Assembly: GCF_006546835.1 (NCBI RefSeq) | Contig: NZ_VICB01000013.1 | Span: 62,001 to 126,000, forward strand | Reading direction: 5' to 3' | DNA from: Actinomyces johnsonii | GTDB taxonomy: Bacteria > Actinomycetota > Actinomycetes > Actinomycetales > Actinomycetaceae | Length of the DNA: 64,000 bases | Part shown: piece by piece, positions 25,845 through 34,809 of the stretch | How the letters are laid out: each line of letters opens with the position of its first letter | How positions within the stretch are numbered: position 1 is the stretch's first letter | Translations under genes and position numbers: made by a program | The notes under the pieces: generated by a model | Told to the model about the DNA's origin: nothing | What the model saw: only the letters and a program-made list of their open reading frames with translations | Database searches by the model: none

Positions 25845-27206
25845 TCAATTGGATTCATCAACTGTCATCATCTCGTGTAGTTGGTTCTCGAGTGCCTTGA
25901 TCTCGACGGCACCAAGTGAACGCGCGCGCCCCTGAGCAGCCCGAGCTCGCTTCTGCTCAGCACGAGCCTCACGACAGGCCTTCTCGTATTTGCTCGTATC
26001 CTGATCATGATTCTGTAAGATCGTGAAGTACGCCAGCGCCCCGATCAATGGGAATATGAGTCCTATATAAAGGTTCATATCCCCGGATGAAGAAGCGGCG
26101 ACGCCAATGAGTACTGCGATAATGAGAGACCCTAGTAAGATGCCGACGTTAGGTGGTTCGCCAGGCTTCAGATCGTCAGTATCAGCTAGCTCGTCGCTCG
26201 GGGCGTTCTTGATTGCAGCGATACGTTTTTCGATGAGCTCGAGACGGCTGATGTGGGCCTCGACGAAAGTTGATAGTTTCGACACCATGTGTGGCGGAAT
26301 ATTCTGATTAGCGATATGGTCGCGCATGCTGCGGAAGTCGTTCAAAGAGTTGACAACGGCACTTTCCTTGAGGTTGCCTTTTTCGTAAGCTCTAGTGATT
26401 TTGTCGACACTGTAGTGGAAGTGTAGACATTTTAACTCTAACGCCAAATAGCATGCTAGGTATACTTTGTAAAAGAATTCTTCATCAATTTCGGCACCTA
26501 CCTTCAGTGAGATTAGGCAGATGTTGATGGCTTTGTCGTACTGCTTGAGTGTTGTGTATGAGTGTGACGCTCTCCATGCTATATCACAAAACGTAAATGG
26601 GTTGGCTTCTTGGAGAGCGCGAAGAAAACACTCTATTGCATTGGCATGCTGTTCGATTGCCCGGAAGCAGACGCCGCGAGCGAAGTTGACGTCGGCGACG
26701 TACTCTTTTTGTAGGTCGAGGACGTACGCTTCGTCGGCGAACTCCTTGGCCTTTCGGTACGTTTGTCGCTTCTCTGTGTCGCTTCCCCATGCCTCGGCAA
26801 GTTCTACCCAGGCTGACACGACGTAGCTATTTGGATTGTCTTTTTCTGCGCTGCGGGCTTTCGTGGCTGCAATCTTAGCCGGGCCGTTGTCTTTAACGAA
26901 GTAATACTTCCACGACTCATCGATCCAGTTGATTTTTTTGTCGGATTCAACGGCTTTCGGTCGCTGCTTCAGGGACTCGTCGTAGGCGTGTCTCGATTCG
27001 TCGCTTTGAAATATTTGAAGTGCTTCTTCTATGAGCTTGAGCTTTTCGTTTGCCTCTTTGCTGCTGCGCCCGCTTTGTAATCCAAGTGTTCGCCATTGAC
27101 GTTGAACTCTTTTGAGATCCTTAAGAAGTTTTTGGGTTGGATCTTCTCTGTGAAGTGCGAACTCTTCGTAGTAGTCAACCACGACACTCGTCTGCTCATG
27201 TGCCAT
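25845..27206 (-). CDS. degenerate J-domain/TPR protein with two membrane segments (paralogue B)
   Basis: 453 aa from the ATG at 27206 (AGGA upstream). It has the same layout as 19294-20670: a J-domain-like start (VVVDYYEEFALH, then DESRHAYDESLKQ) lacking HPD, TPR helices (EQHANAIECFLRALQEANPF), two membrane segments (PPNVGILLGSLIIAVLIGVA; YIGLIFPLIGALAYFTI) and a charged C-terminal coil. It stands 22 bp upstream of the ATPase gene on the same strand and is probably in one operon with it. Two such paralogues suggest a heteromeric membrane platform that docks the soluble motor. Confidence 0.7.
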   Translation of the reverse strand: MAHEQTSVVVDYYEEFALHREDPTQKLLKDLKRVQRQWRTLGLQSGRSSKEANEKLKLIEEALQIFQSDESRHAYDESLKQRPKAVESDKKINWIDESWKYYFVKDNGPAKIAATKARSAEKDNPNSYVVSAWVELAEAWGSDTEKRQTYRKAKEFADEAYVLDLQKEYVADVNFARGVCFRAIEQHANAIECFLRALQEANPFTFCDIAWRASHSYTTLKQYDKAINICLISLKVGAEIDEEFFYKVYLACYLALELKCLHFHYSVDKITRAYEKGNLKESAVVNSLNDFRSMRDHIANQNIPPHMVSKLSTFVEAHISRLELIEKRIAAIKNAPSDELADTDDLKPGEPPNVGILLGSLIIAVLIGVAASSSGDMNLYIGLIFPLIGALAYFTILQNHDQDTSKYEKACREARAEQKRARAAQGRARSLGAVEIKALENQLHEMMTVDESN

Positions 27207-27845
27207 CTCAAAAGTTCCTAACTCAACGATTCGGGATTCGGAGAGGAAAGCGAAGCGAGTCGCGGACGCATCGCTGCGCACAGGCGCTGGTGCTGCGCAC
27301 AGGCGCTGGTGCTGCGTCTGATTTGCACTCGCTTGGCGGAACTGAGATTAGTGAGACCGTGGCGTAATCGACCAGTATGAGTGTTGAGACTAAGAAGTAA
27401 GACTTACCAAGAGGTGCTGATGTGTGGTATCGCGCGTGCGATACCGAACGAACAGACCGTGTTGGTAAATGAGCACAAGAGTGGTGGGCTCATGTTGTGG
27501 CAATTCACGGCAGCCCCATAGTTATTGCCGAATCGATGCCACTGACTGAGAGGTAGTGCGTCAATGTCGCGTCTCACTATGTGGTTGATTGAGGGGTGGG
27601 TGGGCGATGCTGAGTCGCCGCATCGGTATTGAGGCGTCAACTGAAATGTCGCTTCACATACGATTCTTGTTGTGATTGCTGGGAAAGATCGCTCCACTTG
27701 CCTGCTGAAAGATTCTCGAGAACTATCTGATAGTCGCAATGGAGGTGTTGGTGGCGCTGCTCCGTAACTAATCTGTCTGCGGGTGTTGGCCGGACGTGTG
27801 CGGTGGACGCCTGCTGAGTTCATTTGCAGCGGTAGGGAGAGTGTT
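27207..27845. other. regulatory-looking intergenic region
   Basis: About 640 bp between the divergent cluster and the two-component genes. It holds a 19-bp tandem repeat (27273-27316) and an 8-bp hairpin GGTATCGC/GCGATACC (27426-27445). A minus-strand open frame of 139 codons lacks a ribosome site and looks random. Probably carries promoters in both directions. Confidence 0.4.
27273..27316. repeat. 19-bp tandem repeat, 2.3 copies
   Basis: GCTGCGCACAGGCGCTGGT occurs at 27273-27291 and again at 27292-27310, with six more bases of a third unit. It lies 67 bp upstream of the start of the J-domain/TPR gene, so it could be a pair of binding sites. Confidence 0.7.
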
Positions 27846-28484
27846 GTGGATCAGGCGTGCTCGATCATTGTGGTTGATGATCACGACATCATTGCCAAGG
27901 GCTGTCGACTGGTATTTGAGGATGCCGGGCTGCCATGGTCGGTGCGCTGGTACGCCAGTCTGCGTGATGCGGAGTGGCCCGATGGGCGGGCGTTGGTGGT
28001 GCTGGATCTGCGACTGGAGGATGACTCGACGCCAACGCAGAACCTGCGTGAGATCGAGCAGCGCGGCCTGCCTGTCATTGCCTATACATCGGCGGAGAGC
28101 CCGATTCTGGTGCGTGAGGCGATTGCCGGGGGAGTGCTTGCGATCGTGCGCAAGTCCGGGCCGTCCAGCGACCTGGTGCTGGCGATCCAGGACGCGCTGG
28201 ATGGCAAGCCGAGCGCGGGCCTGGACTGGGCAGCGGCGCTAGATGCCGACGAGGACTTTGTCGTCGACTACCTGGCGCCGATTGAGGCTGACCTCCTGGC
28301 GCACTATGCAGAGGGAGAGAAGTCTGAGACGGTGGCCCGGATCCTGAACCTCTCGAAGAACACCGTCAACACCTACGTGGCGCGTATCCGGGACAAATAC
28401 CGCGCCGCTGGGCGCCCGGCTGACACCCGTGTCGATCTCTTTCGCAGGGCGGCCGAGGACGGGCTGGTGAGCTACTATGGCTGA
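27846..28484 (+). CDS. LuxR/NarL-type response regulator
   Basis: 212 aa from a GTG with AGGGAGA just upstream. Receiver domain: acidic pair Asp11/Asp12, phospho-acceptor Asp54 (VVLDLRL), conserved Thr/Ser and Lys (AYTS; VRKSG). The C-terminal helix-turn-helix (EGEKSETVARILNLSKNTVN) is of the LuxR/GerE type. The histidine kinase gene overlaps its 3' end by eight bases. Located beside, and divergent from, the ATPase/helical-protein cluster, it is a good candidate for its regulator. Confidence 0.85.
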   Translation: MDQACSIIVVDDHDIIAKGCRLVFEDAGLPWSVRWYASLRDAEWPDGRALVVLDLRLEDDSTPTQNLREIEQRGLPVIAYTSAESPILVREAIAGGVLAIVRKSGPSSDLVLAIQDALDGKPSAGLDWAAALDADEDFVVDYLAPIEADLLAHYAEGEKSETVARILNLSKNTVNTYVARIRDKYRAAGRPADTRVDLFRRAAEDGLVSYYG

Positions 28485-30816
28485 CCGCCCGGGCAGAGAC
28501 GCTGAGCGAGTTAGCTCCCCAGGTGAGTACCGGTTGCATGTGCGCCGTCTGGTGGCCTTGTTCGCCGGCCTTGGCGTCCTGGAGATTGGCATTCTGTCGG
28601 GCCCAACGGTCTACTTGACCGAGGGAGTGAAGCCGATTGCCGCCGCCATACTCCTGGCGCCGATAGTGGTGCTGGCGGTGGTGATAGCCAGCGTGGCGAC
28701 GGGCACGATCTATATTCGCCGCCGTGGGAGGGCTCGGCGAGACCTGCTGCGCAGAGCCGATCAGTTGCTCGCTAGCCTGCTCGCAGCGCTTCTCGGTGTC
28801 TATGTTGCCGTCGCTTGTGTCCTCGCTGCTATGCGGATCCTGCCGATTGCAGCGCCGGGCGACGCGCTCGCGCGGATGCACCCGATGCTGGGATGGTACT
28901 TCGTCATTGCCGCGGCAGCTGCTGTGGTGCTGACGCGTCGGTGGCGCTTCACGTTTGTGGTGGCGCTGGCGCCGCTGCTAGTCATGGTCAATGCCACGGC
29001 GATCGGTGAGCTGCAATTCGTCTCGGTAGAAGACGTCATGCTCGATACGGCAACTAACCTGGCCACCATTGGTGCACTGACCTGGCTTTTACGATTGGCG
29101 GAGACCTCGGACGCCAGCAGTACTCGGCAGCGTGCCCAGGCCGTGGAGCTGGCTGCCCGGCAGGCCAGCACCCGAGCCCAGCATGAGGCCAACAGCTTCA
29201 TCCACGATCACATCCTCTCAGCCTTGATCGCCGTCGCCAACGGCCTGCCCGACCGGTCCGCTCTCCGCGGTAGCGCTCGCCAGGCACTCGACTCACTCAG
29301 CATAGAGACAACAGTGACCAGCCCGGTTACTGCCAGGACGCTGCTGAACGACGTTGCCGGATGCGTTGGTGTGATGGCTGGCGATATCCGCACCGACGTC
29401 CTTCTCGCCCGGGAGCATGAAATACCACCTGGGGTAGCGAAGGCCATCACCGAGGCCACGCTGGAGGCCGTGCGTAACTCACTGCGCCACGCTGGTGACG
29501 AAGGTGCTCCGGTGATGCGCACGATGACTCTTACCAGCGACACCTCCGGCGTCACGGTTGAGATGAATGACAATGGATGCGGCTTCGACCCTGCTGTGGC
29601 GGGGCGCGGCAGGCACGGCGTGTCTGGCTCAATCGTCACCCGCATGCAAGATGCCGGCTGCCACGCGACCATTAACTCAGCACCGGGGGAAGGCGCCTGC
29701 ATCACCTTGCGATGGCGACCTCTCTTGGAATCGGCTGATCGACAGCCACCGGAGTGCGATGCCACCGCCCAGAGCGAGGCGGCCAGTTGGGAGCGGTCGC
29801 TGTCTGCCTCTATGGAGTCTGCCGGTGCCCGTGCCTTCGCCGCTGGGCTCATCCTTGTTCATGTCATCCTGGTCGCCTACGAATGCGCTGTGCACAGCTA
29901 CTGGCACTGGCCTCCAGCCGCGCTGAGCTTCATCGCACTGCTGCTCCCTACCATCCTCCTGCTCAAAACATGGCCGGATGCCCTGCTTCCGCGCTGGGTA
30001 GCGCGATCGACCGTCATCGTCGTCGGTGCGGTCAACTTTCTCGTGCTCCCACAGATCGTCACCACCGGCTGGCCCGGCTACGCGTCCTGGTGCACCGGCG
30101 CTGGTAACGACCTGAGCTGCGGCCTGCTGATGCGGGGACGCCCCGTGTATGCCTGGGCGGGCAGCGCAGCCACGACGCTGGCCACCGCCTACTGGGTCAT
30201 CTCCACCGGGCGGCCACTGTTCATGATCTTCACCTACATGCTCGGCCACTACTTCACCCTCGCCAGCTGGCACGGCGTCGCCCACCTGTCCACTCGAGCC
30301 ACCACGCAGATCGCCGCCACCCAGCGAGAAACCGCCTGGCTCCAGGCGCAGCAGCGCGCCCACGAGGAAGCCGACCGCATCATGACCAGCCGCATGGCAT
30401 CCGTCCGCCAGCGCGTCACACCCCTCCTGACCCGGATCGCCGACGGCACAGCACCAACGCCAGAGCTATGCAACCAGGCCTACCTGCTCGAGGCCGAGCT
30501 GCGTGACGAGATCCGTGCCCCGTTCTTCACAGACACCAGCATCGTGACAAGTGCTCATGCTGCCCGGAGACGGGGCACCGAAGTCATCCTCCTGGACGAC
30601 TCTGGTGACAACACCGTCATCGACGACCGCACGCGGGCCAACGCGGTCAACTACGTCACCAAGTTCCTCGATCTCACCCAGAGCAACCGCGTCGTCATCC
30701 GCCTCAACCCACCCAGGCGTCCCACACTGCTGACCATCGTCACCGATGACACCCGATACCGACTTGATAGGCAAGGCGTGCCGATGACCGAAGGTGTGGG
30801 CAGCCGGGTGAACTGA
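28477..30816 (+). CDS. tandem histidine kinase with a second degenerate kinase half
   Basis: 779 aa. First half: about five to six membrane segments (residues 24-210), a DesK/NarX-type phospho-acceptor segment SFIHDHILSAL (His about 240) and an ATP-binding domain with NDNGCGFDP (about 365). Second half: another five membrane segments (about 445-610), a coiled coil, and a region resembling a dimerisation plus ATPase domain but without a phospho-acceptor His or glycine-rich boxes. Normal kinases of this class end after the first half at about 420 residues. The overlap with the regulator gene shows they form one unit. The second half may be a sensor or an inhibitory pseudokinase. Confidence 0.75.
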   Translation: MADRPGRDAERVSSPGEYRLHVRRLVALFAGLGVLEIGILSGPTVYLTEGVKPIAAAILLAPIVVLAVVIASVATGTIYIRRRGRARRDLLRRADQLLASLLAALLGVYVAVACVLAAMRILPIAAPGDALARMHPMLGWYFVIAAAAAVVLTRRWRFTFVVALAPLLVMVNATAIGELQFVSVEDVMLDTATNLATIGALTWLLRLAETSDASSTRQRAQAVELAARQASTRAQHEANSFIHDHILSALIAVANGLPDRSALRGSARQALDSLSIETTVTSPVTARTLLNDVAGCVGVMAGDIRTDVLLAREHEIPPGVAKAITEATLEAVRNSLRHAGDEGAPVMRTMTLTSDTSGVTVEMNDNGCGFDPAVAGRGRHGVSGSIVTRMQDAGCHATINSAPGEGACITLRWRPLLESADRQPPECDATAQSEAASWERSLSASMESAGARAFAAGLILVHVILVAYECAVHSYWHWPPAALSFIALLLPTILLLKTWPDALLPRWVARSTVIVVGAVNFLVLPQIVTTGWPGYASWCTGAGNDLSCGLLMRGRPVYAWAGSAATTLATAYWVISTGRPLFMIFTYMLGHYFTLASWHGVAHLSTRATTQIAATQRETAWLQAQQRAHEEADRIMTSRMASVRQRVTPLLTRIADGTAPTPELCNQAYLLEAELRDEIRAPFFTDTSIVTSAHAARRRGTEVILLDDSGDNTVIDDRTRANAVNYVTKFLDLTQSNRVVIRLNPPRRPTLLTIVTDDTRYRLDRQGVPMTEGVGSRVN

Positions 30817-30852
30817 GTCTGGCGACACCGTCTTATTCTGACTGGATGAAAA

Positions 30853-31680
30853 CTATCGCGCCGACGTGGCGATTGGTTCCAGATGAAGTAGTTGCTGGGT
30901 ACTGTTGAAGTCGATGATCTTGGCGACAATGTGCAAGTTCTGGCCGGCGCTGATACTGTTTGGGATATTGTCGCCGGTGAGGTTAAGGTTATAATATGCG
31001 CAGTTTGCAAACTGGAAGCTCGGGCCGTAAACGGATGTGGTGCTGTAGTCGCCAGCGTAGATGAGGAAATCGAACCGATTCTTGTATCCGTTGTGGGAAG
31101 CCACGTTGGCTACGTTTCCGTCGAACTCGACAGTGTGTCCCTTGTATTTTGATACGAACTGCTCGACGGTGGCGTTATCGGGTTGTGGGCTCTCAATCAG
31201 AGCCCGGAACTCCTCGTTGTTCTCGACCGTGATGTTCTCGTTGCTTGCCGTGGGAGACGGAGAGGACTCCGGCTCCTGCGAAGGCTCGGGGCTCTGAGGT
31301 GCCGGGGAGCTGGGCGGTTGGTCGGGAGTGGGTGTTGATTGGGTAGTTTCCTTCCCCTTTTTGGGGAAGGTGTGGTAGCTGACAACCACCGGAGCGTCCA
31401 CGGCGAAGGTGTCGCTCGTGGAGAAGGATGTTTTGCCGCCGATGGACACCTCCTCGACCTGGCCGTCCTCTGTGAGCCATCCGAGGATCAGGTCGTCAAT
31501 CTCTCGTGTCGAGACGTTGGTGAACCCTGCCCCCTTGAACTGAGACACCATGTCCTGGTAGTTGCTGCTGCTCACCTCGGAAGACTCGACTGGGGCGTTG
31601 ATCTTCTTGTTGGCGCCATCGCAAGCTGCAAGAGATACGGCCAAGATGCATGCGGCCATCAAAGCAACAATTTTTCTCAT
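30853..31680 (-). CDS. DUF4839-like lipoprotein
   Basis: 275 aa from the ATG at 31680, preceded by AAGGA. The start has a lipoprotein signal (VALMAACILAVSLAAC, lipid Cys20). Residues about 33-100 resemble a PASTA-like or DUF4839-associated repeat. A Pro/Ser/Thr-rich linker follows (TPTPDQPPSSPAPQSPEPS). The C-terminal domain (about 160-275, NNEEFRALIESPQPDN to LLHLEP) matches the pattern of DUF4839 domains. An extracytoplasmic anchored protein of unknown function; convergent with the kinase gene with 36 bp between the stops. Confidence 0.65.
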   Translation of the reverse strand: MRKIVALMAACILAVSLAACDGANKKINAPVESSEVSSSNYQDMVSQFKGAGFTNVSTREIDDLILGWLTEDGQVEEVSIGGKTSFSTSDTFAVDAPVVVSYHTFPKKGKETTQSTPTPDQPPSSPAPQSPEPSQEPESSPSPTASNENITVENNEEFRALIESPQPDNATVEQFVSKYKGHTVEFDGNVANVASHNGYKNRFDFLIYAGDYSTTSVYGPSFQFANCAYYNLNLTGDNIPNSISAGQNLHIVAKIIDFNSTQQLLHLEPIATSAR

Positions 31681-32081
31681 GGTAGTCCTTAGGGGCGACG
31701 TCGGCGGGGAGTCGACGTCAATTGTGCTGCCGGTCGGCAAATTTAGCCATCAGTTTATATGGCATTTTGGGGCCGACTTTGCGTGAGTTAATGATGCCAT
31801 TACTTCTGTAGGAAAAGCAACTCTGATATTTCCACCTTTATTGTTAATTTTTTAATGCCTTCATGTAGGCGTTTTGGACGCAAGGTAGAATTTGTAGCCC
31901 TCTGCGTTTAGTGGGGCTGTGTGTCAAGCAAGAGTCGTGGCAGGCCGCTTGAGGTGATGACAGTGACTCCGACTTTGGTCGGAACCGCGTGTCGGATACT
32001 GTCGGATTGGATATGAAATATCTGCGAACTCACGTGAGTTCGCGGCATGTGATGTCGGAAATAGGTGACTCGCTGTCTGAA
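31681..32081. other. AT-rich intergenic stretch
   Basis: Holds the promoter side of the lipoprotein gene (AT-rich around 31820-31860). No gene seen. It marks the change from low-GC cargo to the high-GC backbone at about 32 kb. Confidence 0.4.
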
Positions 32082-32972
32082 CTATCGCGCATCCTGCACC
32101 GTGGTTGCTATGTCATTCCTGGCTACTTCCACCATCGCGATGGTGCGGTAGGTGGTCATGCGGGTGTGGAGGCCGGGGGTGAGCTGGCTGTGGTCTTGGT
32201 AGAAGACGGTGCGCATAGGGGCGTCCTGGCCGGTAATGGATATGGCCAGGACGGCGTCGTCTGGTTCGACGGCCTGGGTGTCGGGCAGGTCGAGGGCGAG
32301 GCGGTGGCGGCGCATGGTCAGCCCGTCACGTGAGACCTGGGGGCTGGCGATCTGCTCTAGATCAAGCGTGAGCTCTCGTGGGCTGTTGCTGGAGGGGTAG
32401 TGCCAGACCTGGATGAGGGGTGCCTTGGCGGGGAGGTCGCTGTTGGTCATCTGGTCGATGATGACCATCAGGCTGGTGCCGCTGCCGCCGAGCTGGATGC
32501 TGAGTGTCTCGGTGCCGAGTCGTCCGGCGACTTGGGCGAAGTAGACCAGGTCGCGGGCGAGGATCGGCATGCCGGCGTCGCTCCAGCGGCGGGCGGTGCG
32601 TTGGTCGCGCCAGTCCTGCTCGGGTGAGAGTGCTTCGGCGGTGAGCTGGAGGCGGTCAAGGACGGTGTCGGCCGGAGCGGACAGAGAAAGGGCGGCGGCT
32701 GCTTCGTTGCGGCCGCTGTGCTGGTAGCGGGCCAGTTCGCGCTGAAACAGCAAGAAGGCGTCGAGCAGGTCGTCGCCGCCGCAGACCTGCCGCAAGGTGG
32801 CGAAGGTGCTGAACTTCTGCACCGTCAGCTGCCCGTAGGCCTTGCGCAGGGCCAGCAGCTCGGTCAGGACCTGTTGCTCCAGTGCGGCGCGTTGCTCGGC
32901 CTCATCCGTGGTGTCACCTATGGGGAAGACGCCATGTGGCAGCGGGGTGACTGGCTCCGGGGGCGTGCTCAT
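32082..32972 (-). CDS. backbone protein of unknown function
   Basis: 296 aa from the ATG at 32972 (AGGGG upstream). The frame runs far further upstream, but the start of good composition is here. Mixed alpha/beta soluble protein; the N-terminal 100 residues are helical (LEQQVLTELLALRKAYGQL) and the C-terminal half is beta-rich (SLMVIIDQMTNSDLP). No motif recognised. High GC and a strong third-position GC bias set it with the right-hand backbone. A perfect 12-bp palindrome lies 27 bp upstream of its start, a likely operator. Confidence 0.6.
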   Translation of the reverse strand: MSTPPEPVTPLPHGVFPIGDTTDEAEQRAALEQQVLTELLALRKAYGQLTVQKFSTFATLRQVCGGDDLLDAFLLFQRELARYQHSGRNEAAAALSLSAPADTVLDRLQLTAEALSPEQDWRDQRTARRWSDAGMPILARDLVYFAQVAGRLGTETLSIQLGGSGTSLMVIIDQMTNSDLPAKAPLIQVWHYPSSNSPRELTLDLEQIASPQVSRDGLTMRRHRLALDLPDTQAVEPDDAVLAISITGQDAPMRTVFYQDHSQLTPGLHTRMTTYRTIAMVEVARNDIATTVQDAR

Positions 32973-32998
32973 AGCCCCTATTCTCACCGACCGGTTTA

Positions 32999-33028
32999 GC
33001 ACCGTGCTGCGTTGATGCAGCACGGTGC
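32999..33028. promoter_or_regulatory. 12-bp perfect palindrome, likely operator
   Basis: GCACCGTGCTGC, loop GTTGAT, then GCAGCACGGTGC, in the divergent promoter region between the 32082-32972 gene and the backbone operon starting at 33270. No T run, so an operator is more likely than a terminator. Confidence 0.55.
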
Positions 33029-33269
33029 ACTTTTCTGTCACGACACCACCAATGGCGGCGGGTTCTCCTAGATGTGCCAGATCAACCGGACACCTGCACC
33101 AAGGTCGCCCTTTGGGCGGCGCGGCAGGCCGATGGCGTGATCTGGGCGGCCACAGGGCCGCAACTGTCATTTCAGACGGTGGCAGCAGAACCGCTCCAAG
33201 GTGAGCGACTACCCAAGCCGTCGTCTTCTCTTCTCTCTTCCTTCCTCTCTCCTTGAAAGGACCTCTCTC

Positions 33270-33569
33270 ATGGCTTCTACCAATCTCAGTCTCTTCTCGC
33301 CCCAGCGCACCCGGATGGGGGTGGTGCTGGGCAATGGTCAGGCCCGGGTGACCAGGCGGGAGATCGAGCAGGTCGCCGCCCAAGCAGAAGTAGCGGCCCA
33401 GGCCGAGCAGGCCCGGGCCTTCCTGACCTCCCAGGTCCTGACCAACATCGCCACGCTGGTCACCCAGGCCGAGGCCCAGACCCGCATCGCCCCCGGCGGT
33501 GCCCAGTTCTACGAAGCGATCATCACAGGGTATGCCCTGGGGGCTGGGCAGCGGATCGGGCAGCTGTAG
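33270..33569 (+). CDS. small backbone protein of unknown function
   Basis: 99 aa from the ATG at 33270, with GAAAGGA upstream. Ala/Gln-rich helical protein (EIEQVAAQAEVAAQAEQARA) ending in GYALGAGQRIGQL. No motif recognised. Preceded by an almost pure C/T tract (33219-33254), a feature shared with the next gene. First gene of the codirectional backbone run that ends with the integrase. Confidence 0.6.
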   Translation: MASTNLSLFSPQRTRMGVVLGNGQARVTRREIEQVAAQAEVAAQAEQARAFLTSQVLTNIATLVTQAEAQTRIAPGGAQFYEAIITGYALGAGQRIGQL

Positions 33570-33707
33570 GCGGCGGGGCCAGTACCGGAACGTCGTCAGT
33601 GCAGTGGCGAGCGCGCTGCCTCGCGCCTTCTTTTCCTTCTCCTCACGTTCTTCTCTTTGCTCGCTTCTCTTCTTCTCTCATCTCTTCTCATCTTCGGAGG
33701 TTTCATC

Positions 33708-34367
33708 ATGACGGTCATAGTCGGGATCCTGGCTCTCATCGGTCTGGCGGTAGTGGGCGCAATCGGCTGGGCATTTGCCCAGGGGTTGCGCGATGGCCTG
33801 GCAACGTGGCGGGAAACGCCGCCTGGCAGGCTGAACGAGTCGGTGCCCGTGGGTGAGCCGCCGCTGTCGCTCTCTGGTTCGCTGCCGAGCAGCTACCAGG
33901 CCGGTCAGCTGGCCGGTGAGGTCGCAGCCAGCTGGCACTCCGCACACCAAGCGGCCAGAACAGCTGGAGCAGGCGCACCAGCCAGTTCATCTTGGGCAGC
34001 CGCCCTGGCCCTGGGCAGCGAGCTGAGCCAGCAGCGCCAAGAGGCAGGCCGAGCCATGCAGGCAGCCATGGCCCAGGTGCTACAGGACAACGAGCAGGCG
34101 GTACGGGAGGCATCGGCTGAGGCTGCCGGAGGAAGGCGCGACACCAGCAATGGCGGGAATGGTGCCAGCAGCGGTGACAACCGTGATGGTGCGTCTCCTG
34201 GAGCAGAGCCGGGCAGCGCGAACGGTGACGGCAACAGTGGTCAGTCGGCGGCTGGAACGGCCCGTCCCACCTGGCCGGCTCACTCGTCCTCGCGCCGCCC
34301 GCCGCGGCCGCGCCCCAGGCGGTGTACGCAGCAGCGACCGGTCCGGTCGGATGAGCGGCAGTCGTGA
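33708..34367 (+). CDS. single-pass membrane protein with low-complexity tail
   Basis: 219 aa from the ATG at 33708, with a CGGAGG site seven bases upstream. One N-terminal membrane segment (VIVGILALIGLAVVGAIGWA, residues 3-22), a helical middle part (about 60-145), then a Gly/Ser/Asn/Asp-rich disordered tail (from GGRRDTSNGGNGASSGDNRD) ending in an Arg/Pro-rich stretch. Preceded by a long C/T tract (33626-33695). Could be a transfer-apparatus or entry-exclusion component, but nothing proves it. Confidence 0.6.
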   Translation: MTVIVGILALIGLAVVGAIGWAFAQGLRDGLATWRETPPGRLNESVPVGEPPLSLSGSLPSSYQAGQLAGEVAASWHSAHQAARTAGAGAPASSSWAAALALGSELSQQRQEAGRAMQAAMAQVLQDNEQAVREASAEAAGGRRDTSNGGNGASSGDNRDGASPGAEPGSANGDGNSGQSAAGTARPTWPAHSSSRRPPRPRPRRCTQQRPVRSDERQS

Positions 34368-34809
34368 GCGTCTGGATTGAGCGAGCTCTGACGGTCTGCA
34401 CTACCCGCCTGCCGGACTGAGTGCGCGGCAAGACAAGACGTCCACAGGTCGCCTTGGCTGGCTGGTCGCGTTGGCGGGGTCTGGAACGTGCGGAAGCCGT
34501 GAGCGTCTGGCTCCATTCCTCATCCACATCTCGCGTCATTTCGCCCGCTTGTTGCAAAAACTACAGCACCGACTTTCGTGGCCACTAAGTGGCGCGTGTG
34601 TCCATTTTGTTTCCTGGGGTGGCACCACAGAAACGGCTCAAAAGCGGCGCGTGTCGCGTCGCTTGGTAATAGTGAATCCGGGGGCCTTGCGTCGAATGAG
34701 TGTTCGTGGAATGTATGGGATAAGGGCAGCCGGCTGTCGAAGTGTGAAATAGCTGGTAGCTGGCTCGCCCGGAGCAAATAGCACGTATGAAAGAAAAAGG
34801 AGGGACATC
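34368..34809. other. intergenic stretch upstream of the methyltransferase gene
   Basis: 440 bp without a supported gene. A 12-bp direct repeat GTGAGCGTCTGG occurs at its left edge (about 34362) and again near 34499. It could contain an origin of transfer or a promoter, but I see no diagnostic structure. Confidence 0.35.

Noticed and set aside
27273-27316. Possible CRISPR-like repeat
   Set aside because: Two adjacent 19-bp copies with no spacers; a simple tandem duplication. No CRISPR array or cas gene seen anywhere in the window.
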